Assembly (NCBI GenBank): GCA_008828725.1
Contig: MEHQ01004095.1
Span: forward strand, 186,001-250,000
Source: Saccharina japonica
Taxonomy: Eukaryota > Sar > Phaeophyceae > Laminariales > Laminariaceae
Direction of reading: 5' to 3'
DNA length: 64,000 bases
The notes under the pieces are model-generated. The model was given only the letters and a program-made list of their open reading frames with translations. It was not told the origin of the DNA and searched no databases. The position numbers and the translations under genes were made by a program. Shown piece by piece: positions 56,727-64,000 of this stretch (position 1 is its first letter; every line of letters starts with the position of its first letter).

Positions 56727-58089
56727 TGTCTTTCTTAGGGGTCTTTCATCCCTGCACTCTCAGAGCTCCCACTTCGACACCGCCGCCTTTCATTACTTGC
56801 TCATTGCTTTCTCTCTTTGTTCCCTATATACTTTACTTGTCGAGAGGCTTCTTCCTCTTTCAGTTTTGGGTTCGTGTGTGTGCCCAGAGAGCACGGCAGC
56901 GCGGGCGAGCCCGGCGCCATCGCGGGTATGGGAGGGCGCTGGCCAGTAGAGGGGGGCTCAGAAGGAGCGCGGTCGTCTTTTTCGTGGCTAGGCGGGGCGT
57001 GTCCACCGAGACACGAGGGAAGCATGAAGGGTCTTTGTTTGCGTTGCTGCTTGCTGTATCAATCCAGTATGTCATAGTTATAAAGGTCGTTTATTACTGT
57101 AAAAGAACATTCAAGCGGTGCTTATTTTTCGGAACACACACCAAATATTTTGTTTGAGAGTGACAGCAAGGTTTTTTTGATTACCATCATGCTCGAGCGG
57201 GCGAACGAGGGCCACGGTGAGCACCGGGCTTCACGCGATGCGGGCCACGGGGCTCACTGGGGCAGAGAGGCAGTAAAGCTCGACCCGGGCCGAATCGATG
57301 GCGAGGTGATCGCGGGGTTATCGCGGGGTGGCTGGAAGCGTCGAGGGTGACAAAACGCCAGTCGTTTCAACTTTTTTTGTTTTTTGAGCGGCGCAATCAC
57401 GATACGAGTACGAGTATTTATGTCATTCGAAGTGCTACTGCTGCTGTTGTTGTTGTTGCTTGCCGTTTTTGTTCGAGTACGAGTACGAGTTCGAGTATAA
57501 TACGAGTACGAGTACGAGTCGAGTACGTGTACGAGTCGAGTACGAGTACGAGTCGAGTACGAGTCGAGTACGAGTCGAGTACGAGTCGAGTACGAGTCGA
57601 GTACGAGTCGAGTACGACTACGAGTACGAGTACGAGTATGAGTACGAGCACATACGTACGTCTTTCTCAGTTTTGTGGTTTTTTTGTTTTGCATACTTCA
57701 CAACTTGGCGACCGTGCTGGTGCTGTGATTTTTCTCTTTCATACAAAAAAGTATATACTCGTACAAAGTACGAAGTACTACCACACATAATCACGAAAAA
57801 TGCACAACTCACACACCCACAGCAGACAGCGCAGCGCCGTGCCGTGAGCCGTGTTGCTGTGCTTTCTCTTTCGAACGTACAGCTTTGTCGTCCTGGAGCA
57901 TGGAGCTATTGTGCACCCCGAGCATGTTTTGCATGCATGTCAAGTCCGCCGTTTATTTGCTGCACCCTGAACCTCTTGGCATTTTCAACTCGCGGTGCCT
58001 GCACTACATCATGTGGGCCTCTTATGTACCCTTTTCCTTGCGCGAGCGTAGCGGGCGGCGTCAGCCGCCCGCGAAGCGGAGCCCTTGTA
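56727..58089 (+). mobile_element. V-W-X repeat element, copy 3, in tandem
   Basis: Starts about 14 bp after the previous copy's hairpin tail. Differences include a long ACGAGT/GTCGAGTACGAG array (57405-57645). It ends at the hairpin 58051-58072 plus GAAGCGGAGCCCTTGTA. Confidence 0.9.
57405..57650. repeat. Long ACGAGT / GTCGAGTACGA microsatellite
   Basis: About 170 bp of ACGAGT and AGTCGAGTACG units from 57475 to 57645, the longest such tract in the window. Open frames encoding RVRVEYEY or YSTRTR repeats are composition artefacts. Confidence 0.95.
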
Positions 58090-58282
58090 TATATGTACGC
58101 GTATAATACCGGTACCTGGTACCTGGGTACCTGGTTGTAAAATAAAATATATTATAGGTACGGATGCTACCCCAGGTATGTCATAGAAAACGTCAATTTT
58201 TCTGGCCGTTTGCTAACAGGTACCTGGTGTGCTTTAGCACTGGCGGCGTGGTAGGTACAGCTATGAATACATAGAGACTTAC

Positions 58283-58749
58283 GTTGGGCCTCCTCTGATG
58301 ACGCTTCCAGTCGGTTTCATGTGGCCCTGAGGTTCAAGTCTAGCCGCGCCTGTTGAAGGAACATCGCCTCGTGCTTCGGACCCCACTATTCTGCTCACAC
58401 TCATCTGTTTTGCAGGTAGAAGCTGCAGAAGCAGCGGAAAGGGGATGGTGTGAAATTGGCTACGGACTACCTGGTACTGGTAGTATTTATTATACAAGTA
58501 CACGAGTACACGAGTACAGAGGATTGGTTTGTGTACTTAATAGTGTAGCAGCAGAGTGCGGCCATGGCAATGATGGACACTTACATTGACATTCCCGACT
58601 CCGCCTATCTCGTCCAACAGAGACCCGCCGATCATATCCTCCTCGTGCGAGGGCGTATCCAGTATACCTCCTGGTAGAAAGTAGTGGTCCACATCAATAT
58701 CATCCTCCTGACTGGCCTTGCGGCCGCTGAGCTTGCCATCCATCGCCAT
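58283..58749 (-). CDS. 5' part of a gene for an acidic hypothetical protein
   Basis: Minus-strand ATG at 58749 opens exon 1 (58749-58585), encoding MAMDGKLSGRKASQEDDIDV, then HYFLPGGILDTPSHEEDMIG and closing on AAT|GTAAGT. Exon 2 (58404-58283) follows a TTTTGCAAAACAG-type acceptor in phase and encodes MSVSRIVGSEARGDVPSTG to VIRGGP before AAC|GTAAGT. Both donors are exact GTAAGT. The protein is hydrophilic with no signal or membrane span. Later exons would have to lie beyond the V-W-X repeats (below 55.4 kb) or are lost. It shares a 307-bp intergenic region with the divergent gene at 59057. No family recognised. Confidence 0.6.
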
Positions 58750-59056
58750 TGTACACCACCAACTGCAAGTGATGGGTGAGCACTGCACCGAGAATCAGAC
58801 GATTCCCATCATCCCCTTGGCGATCATGTTGTAAACGCCTTTGCAGGTCATACACAAACCAACGTAACGGACAAACTGATATCCATCGTATGATATGATG
58901 ACATGATCATGATATATCCTGTACCTTGAACTAGGGCTCATGGTGGCGTGGGTGCATGGCACTGCTTTAGCCTGATGAAACTTGCGCAGACACGAACGTC
59001 GATCTAAGAGATATCACCCCAGAGAAAGGAGTTTTTTTAACGGAAATGACTACGTG
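58750..59056. promoter_or_regulatory. Divergent intergenic region
   Basis: 307 bp separate the two start codons. It contains ATGATATGATGACATGATCA near 58890-58910 and TATATCC at 58914. A shared bidirectional promoter is likely, but no specific element is proven. Confidence 0.4.
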
Positions 59057-61921
59057 ATGGAATCGTCTGGGCGATCGATAGGGGTGAAGAGAATCGGGGT
59101 TGCCTTGACCACGCTTGTGCCACAAATCCTGGTTGCCTCGTTCGCAATAGTTCCGTTTACTCTATCCGTCGACCTGGATACCGCATCCTACGATGGCGAG
59201 ACAGCGTGCAATGCTACGATCTATGATGGGTGGTACGACTCTTCGTATTCTGGCGCACTCCTCGATGACTTGACTGACTTTTGGTTGTTCTCGGACGCAG
59301 AGCTCACTAATGGCCAGGCCCTTGAAGTGGTGTCGTCAACCTGCCTAGTCATGATGAACACGCTTCGCCTGGATCGCGCGGGAAGGAACGGTCCCGCCCC
59401 GGACAAGTACATATATGACGTGATGTGTGCCGATGAATGCATACTGAGCGACGCAATAAGGGAACAAGCCATGTCCCTTTCTGGGTGTACCTGCCTCGAG
59501 CTATCAACGCAACCTACAGATCCAATATACCATGCACCTGGAGATTGGTGCGCGGCGAACTCAGGGAGGTGAGGGTTAACTTCGTACGACACTTGTATTG
59601 CCTGGTATTATGACTATACCTGTAATACTGTAATAATAGACGCACAAAACGACGAGCGCTGGGAATATTGGAGCCAGCGCGGGACTAAAACTAGCATACA
59701 AGTCGTAGTCGTGAAGGGTCATTTGGACATGATCGTCACCATCATCACTACCGAGCCGAAGCATTTAAGTAATAAGGATAGACGCACAACGCAACGAGCG
59801 TTGGGAGTGTTGAACCCAGTGCCGGGGCTAAAAAAAAACACCGAAACGAGGTGAGGTCGGGGCGGGAAGGTCTACATACATATGTACACTCCGGACTTTT
59901 CAGCAGAAATATGTATGATTTCAGGGCGCATACACGGCGGTAAATTTAAGAAGAAAAAAAACTGTGGAGAATGTGGCGTGACACTTCGATCGCGCGTTCT
60001 ACGGCGGGGTGTGTACGTAGGCTTTCAGAGTTGTCTACAACTTACTAGAGGTACGTACGCATGATGTATCATCTGCAATATGCAATACGTACAAAAATGA
60101 AGTTATGTGTTTACTGTAGTATTTACGAGGTGCCGTGTCCGTATGTACGATACGAAGTACTCGTAAGACGTACGTATACATACTGTAGTATATTATATAG
60201 AGTAGAGTACATCATCATTAAATCCATCATGATTATATTACTCGTACCCAAGACCATAATTACAACAGGAGAAAAACGCAGTTTCCGGAAAGAGGACCAC
60301 ACGACCACACATCCATCCACACCACCCTCACGATCCTCTTTGGCACCCTGCTCCTACTTTTAGGCCGAACGTTATGGTAAATTCGATCTTGATCTTACAA
60401 TTCCCCCGATCTTCCCTTTTCTACCTACTATTAAAAGTAGCAACTTCACTCGCGGAGGGGCTCGAAATCAGTGACCTGCGGTATCTGAACACGCCCTTGC
60501 GTGTTCATTTTGTGCGCGGAATTGATTACCAGGATTTTGTGCGAAACATTTGGCCAATGTGGAAGATGGGCCTGCAGCACGAGTGACTTCATGTGCCCCA
60601 GGTACGACAATAAAATATCTCATACAGAGTACCTGGTATACCTACTGTAGTGATATAATAGTCACTGTCATTGTACCACGCAGACTCAGGCTATACAGTC
60701 TCTATCCAAATAGGTGTCAACCCTCACAACCCCAACAAAAACTTACGCACAACATCAAAAATGAGGGTGGCTTTAGTGTAAGATGATGGAAGCTCAGCGC
60801 AATTGCGCCCAACGAAAACGAGGTGGATGAAAAGTTGGCCTGGCTCATTCAACCTGAAATATGTACTCGGAATATCGATAAATGATGCACGTGACAGCAG
60901 CCGCGTCGTTTGTAAACGCTTCGACTGCAGACTGTAATATCGCTGATTTTATTATGTCGGTGAGGTACGTTTGAGAACATTTATATACCGTCAAATCCCT
61001 GCCTTCATCGACATCATCCCGGAATTGCCGTGCGACATGAAAATAGAATTCGCCGAAGTTTCTCTATTTTGGGTATCTGCAGCCCTGGGGTCAAATTCAC
61101 AGTTTAAAGTGTCTTGCCCACCGCAGTGTTCCGTTTAAGCCCCGTGTTGCCGTTAGATTGTGTGGCCCTGCCATCTATGTACGCTCGCGCAAATATGACT
61201 TGAGCAATTTCAGATTCTCAGTTACGAGCAAGCGACAAACCACCATCTCGTTTTCCGAAAAACAAAAAAGCCAATAAATATCATCCCACGGGCGAGCTTC
61301 GAATCCATTTTTGCGCATGTATGGCGCTCTTCGCCTTTTACACCACAAACACCCCGACAGCTTTAGATTATATATACCCTTGTGTACGGAATGGATGGTA
61401 GATCACGTCCCCGTTCGAAACCCATTGGCAAAAGATGCTGACCGATAACCCCGTTAGCCCTTGAGAGGGGAAGTGTTAACAAACAGCGTCCACAAGAAAT
61501 ACGATTATGACGTAGAGCTACGGCCACATGAAACTGCACGGCTGCTGGCATAAAGGATGCGTCCGAAGGGCAACGCAGGGAGATGCACGGCATGTGGTGC
61601 GCAGCATGATATCCTTATAGTGCTTCACGCTCTTCCAAGACGGTTGATAAAACCGCATTCGTTGTTTAGGTCGCGACATCTGGGTCCGTTCCCTAAAGGG
61701 CTAGAGACAAATGCAAGCCACCTTGCAAACACTTGTCACCGAAAAATCCGGTACGACCATCTGTGCATCGCGCAACTTTTTTTCAGGTACGAATACAACA
61801 AACACGAGGTGCCTCATCGAGGAAAGGGCGACTGCAGCAAAGCGAACAGGCAGTGGCAGCCGGCGGCAATGCCCTCCCTGCTGGCATCGTTGTCTTTAGC
61901 TTTCCAATGGTCATTGAGGCA
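59057..61921 (+). CDS. Signal-bearing cysteine-rich protein, 3' end not defined
   Basis: ATG 59057 begins MESSGRSIGVKRIGVALTTL, with a hydrophobic signal or anchor at residues 13-37. An extracellular-looking domain follows with paired cysteines: CNATIYDGWYDSSYSG, VMCADECILSDAIREQAM, SGCTCLELSTQPTD, GDWCAANSG. Exon 1 ends at 59568 before GTGAGG. Exon 2, 60533-60601, reads in phase as ILCETFGQCGRWACSTSDFM then CPR and ends before GTACGA. Exon 3, 61787-61921, continues in phase as YEYNKHEVPHRGKGDC to a GTAAGT. The cysteine spacing across exons 1-3 reminds me of a large membrane-protein family in stramenopiles, which I have not verified. The continuation is ambiguous: exons at 62141-62170 and 62438-62535 fit in phase, but so does a different frame. 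Function unknown; a surface or secretory-pathway protein is likely. Confidence 0.6.
59636..59842. repeat. Two-copy SINE-like unit in intron 1
   Basis: TAGACGCACAAAACGACGAG then GCTGGGAATATTGGAGCCAG occurs at 59638-59694; TAGACGCACAACGCAACGAG then GTTGGGAGTGTTGAACCCAG at 59779-59836. Each ends in CxGGGxCTAAAA. The minus strand of the second reads GGGTTCAACACTCCC, which resembles a Pol III box B. Confidence 0.6.
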
Positions 61922-61949
61922 GTAAGTAAGCTGTAGCTGATAACTCAAG

Positions 61950-62535
61950 GTACGATGGAGCATGCCCTTCGCTTGTTTCCCGCACCATGTGCAAACAACG
62001 CCTTCGATATTGAGACGGCCATAGGCTTGATTCCGCGGCGGAACTTCGCATGGCCAGGCGTGGAAGTGAGTACATACCCCGCATTCCATGTTTTCGATAT
62101 GGTGGGCCGAGTAACAGAGTAAAGAAGGAAACACACTCAGAGCAACACCATTGTGCGCAACGAACTTGAGGTATGCAGCCGCCCTGCCGCCGCGAAGGGA
62201 AATCCATTACGTCCTTGGATTCTGTTAATGGACAGACTCGCGAGTTTTTAGATAAAACAAATTAGTGCGCAGAGAGGGGGTCGTCGTCATACCGTTTCGG
62301 AGCTATCAATAATACAAGTACGAGAGACTGTCGCAAACGCTTGCAATGACATGCACCCAGAGTCCAGAGCAAGCCAAGACCGTTCACACGCTCAAAGTTA
62401 TCGATAGCGTAGGGACGATTATCTCTTAATTGTCCAGGATCAAAGCATCACCGCCACAGCTCCATGCACGAGCACCACTTGAACAGGCCTGGTGCCAAGA
62501 GCACCGTCAGCATCACCGCTCCTTTACGAATTTAG
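61950..62535 (+). other. Exon-like segments with competing frames
   Basis: 61950-62065 is open in one frame (MEHALRLFPAPCANNAFDIE, ending GVE before GTGAGT). 62141-62170 and 62438-62535 are flanked by AG and GT sites. Two different frames chain across these segments: one continues the cysteine-rich gene, the other would need a 24-bp intron at 61926-61949. I cannot choose between them. Confidence 0.35.
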
Positions 62536-62613
62536 GTGCGCTGGGGTGTCCTTGGTATGCTTTTCGCTGGCCGAAGATTGCATATGACGGCCCTCAGATG
62601 CGTGCGCCTGCAA

Positions 62614-62850
62614 TCAGTGACGCACATATTGTTGGGGGAATAAGCTTTGTTACCCACGCGTACACATTTGCAAGATGCGAATAAGCTTTTTTACCCACGC
62701 GTACACATTTGCATCAGTGACGTACATATTGTTGGGGCAAGATGCGAATAATTTTTGTTTCCCACGCGTACACTTTAGTGTCAGTGACGCACATATTGTT
62801 GGGTCAAGATGCGAATAAGCTTTGTTTCCCACGCGTACACATTTTTACGA
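62614..62850. repeat. Minisatellite, unit of about 67 bp
   Basis: TCAGTGACGCACATATTGTT, then AAGATGCGAATAAGCTTTG, then CCCACGCGTACACATTT. The CCCACGCGTACAC word appears at 62654, 62695, 62761 and 62829; one unit lacks its first half. Confidence 0.93.
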
Positions 62851-64000
62851 TGCGTGCCCTGTCCAAGTTGAAACGAAATCAAAGGAATACGCGTACTACT
62901 ATAAATAGTAGACTCACATCTGGCGGACCACGTGGTGCTGCATGCGCCCCGCCAAGAACGGGGAGCGATGAGTTCGCCTGAGCCCATGGCGGGCGAGTGG
63001 GGATTCCGCCTGCAGGAGCAGCAGCGATATCCGATTGCCGTTTCGCGAAAGCTCAGAAACGTCTCACGTGAAACTCACAGCAGTAGACATGAGTGTGGCA
63101 GAATACGAGCGGGAACAACTACCACCTTGTCGTTCAATCGCCGTTTAATTTGGTGCCAAGCGCATGGCAGCACGGCTGTGCGTGGCCCCATGCCATCTAC
63201 AAAAGTAGGAGAGGAAAGGTGTTGTGCGATATACTGCAAATGCCTCTCCATGGAGACCTCTACTAATAGCTGACAGCTCCTGGACAGCGTGCCTTCTCAT
63301 GTCGCATCTGTTCCCTGCATGAGCGCCTCAGATACCCACACTATTAATAGTGTGATTTATTGTATGAGTATTAAATAGTATCAATACGTAGTTGCTTACA
63401 TTACACCCCAAGCTCCGCCTGAAAGAATAGCAGCGGTATTTTGTTTCGTACCCGAACAATTTCAAAAAGTTGTATAATATGTCGTTGCGTAGGACACCAG
63501 CAACTGCGTAGTATGCAATGCGCAACACACCCCATTAAGTGTTAAGGCATCCGATCCCTTACTCCTGTCAGCCAGCTGTCATAAAAGTGTTAACCAACTT
63601 GCCGACATGGTGACGTTCTATTAATAGCAACAAATTAAGAGCATAGCATAATGTATGTTACAGATTTTATCATCTGTGTAGGGATACATACAGCTGTATT
63701 ATCGGTACCGTAATACTACTCATGGCTCGTAGGCTCGATCTGAAAATACCAAAACCGTGGCAGTGTCGGGTGGAAATCGTCTCCGGGCTGCACTCGTAAA
63801 TGACCTGGAGCTAAGAGTAAATAAAATACACACAAGTTAGGTAACCATTTTTAATGTTTCACCTGGGATATTGACGATGGGTGCAGCGCTAGGCTCCCAT
63901 GTGCATGGTAGTAAAGATCCGAAAAGGAAGTGCTGTATGACCGGCATCTTTCCCAAGACATCCCCTGCAATGCGCACGAATTAGAAAAAAAATCGTGTTA
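62851..64000. other. Unassigned right end
   Basis: Short frames only. I see no exon chain, repeat family or RNA gene here. Confidence 0.4.

Noticed and set aside
57254..57790. Arg/Tyr/Glu or Thr/Ser/Arg repeat proteins
   Set aside because: Products of the ACGAGT microsatellite on both strands.
18496..58089. Helitron
   Set aside because: A terminal hairpin is present, but the expected CTRR end shortly after it, a 5' TC and AT target dinucleotide are not evident, and no Rep/helicase is seen.
61787..61925. Alternative plus-strand frame of exon 3 (GNALPAGIVVFSFPMVIEAV)
   Set aside because: Protein-like, but it does not join the upstream exons 59057-60601 in phase and needs a 24-bp intron. Kept only as an alternative.

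Overview
This window looks like nuclear DNA of a eukaryote. Protein-coding stretches are short and are joined only across GT...AG introns, and there are no operons. The rest is dominated by satellites, foldback elements, a tRNA-derived SINE, a non-LTR retrotransposon and microsatellites. The lineage cannot be fixed from sequence alone. A cysteine-rich secreted/membrane protein near 59 kb and an HxRRGD-type glycosyltransferase near 45 kb look to me like stramenopile (brown-alga, diatom or oomycete) proteins. That is an impression from memory, not a search result.

Layout. 1-3.6 kb: a 195-bp satellite, nearly perfectly homogenised, with an inverted copy beyond a 1.1-kb spacer that holds a purine-rich minisatellite. 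4.3-5.5 kb: a glutamine-rich, gag-like reading frame broken by two stops and a frameshift. 5.5-12.1 kb: dispersed repeats, a transposase-like remnant in two copies and a foldback element (11.1-11.7 kb). 12.3-22 kb: a mosaic of about ten repeat modules (CCGAGTA palindromes, CAG tracts, hairpins, ACGAGT arrays) reused in varied order and orientation. 22.5-26.5 kb: a minus-strand multi-pass membrane protein gene whose large intron holds a second foldback element. 29-30.4 kb: a module copy and a SINE with target-site duplication. 31.2-38.1 kb: a minus-strand gene of at least 13 exons for a low-complexity protein. 38.4-39.3 kb: a repeat-bounded block. 44.9-47.5 kb: a three-exon plus-strand glycosyltransferase gene. 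51.2-53.8 kb: a 5'-truncated LINE joined to the tail of an older copy, both ending in poly(C). 53.8-55 kb: a third foldback. 55.4-58.1 kb: two tandem copies of a 1.3-kb element ending in a GC-rich hairpin. 58.3-62 kb: two divergent genes, an acidic protein (-) and a signal-bearing cysteine-rich protein (+). 62.6-62.85 kb: a minisatellite; nothing recognised after that.

How the genes fit together. No pathway is visible. The four best gene models rest on chained splice sites: each exon ends and begins in compatible phase and stays open. Several repeats lie inside introns (a foldback in the membrane-protein gene, a LINE fragment in the glycosyltransferase gene). I see no single obviously new molecular system. 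The most unusual material is the modular repeat mosaic with base-pair-preserving palindromes, and a LINE lineage with poly(C) rather than poly(A) ends. All 5' ends and all gene functions other than the reverse transcriptase and the glycosyltransferase remain uncertain. There is one ambiguous base (N) at 5030.
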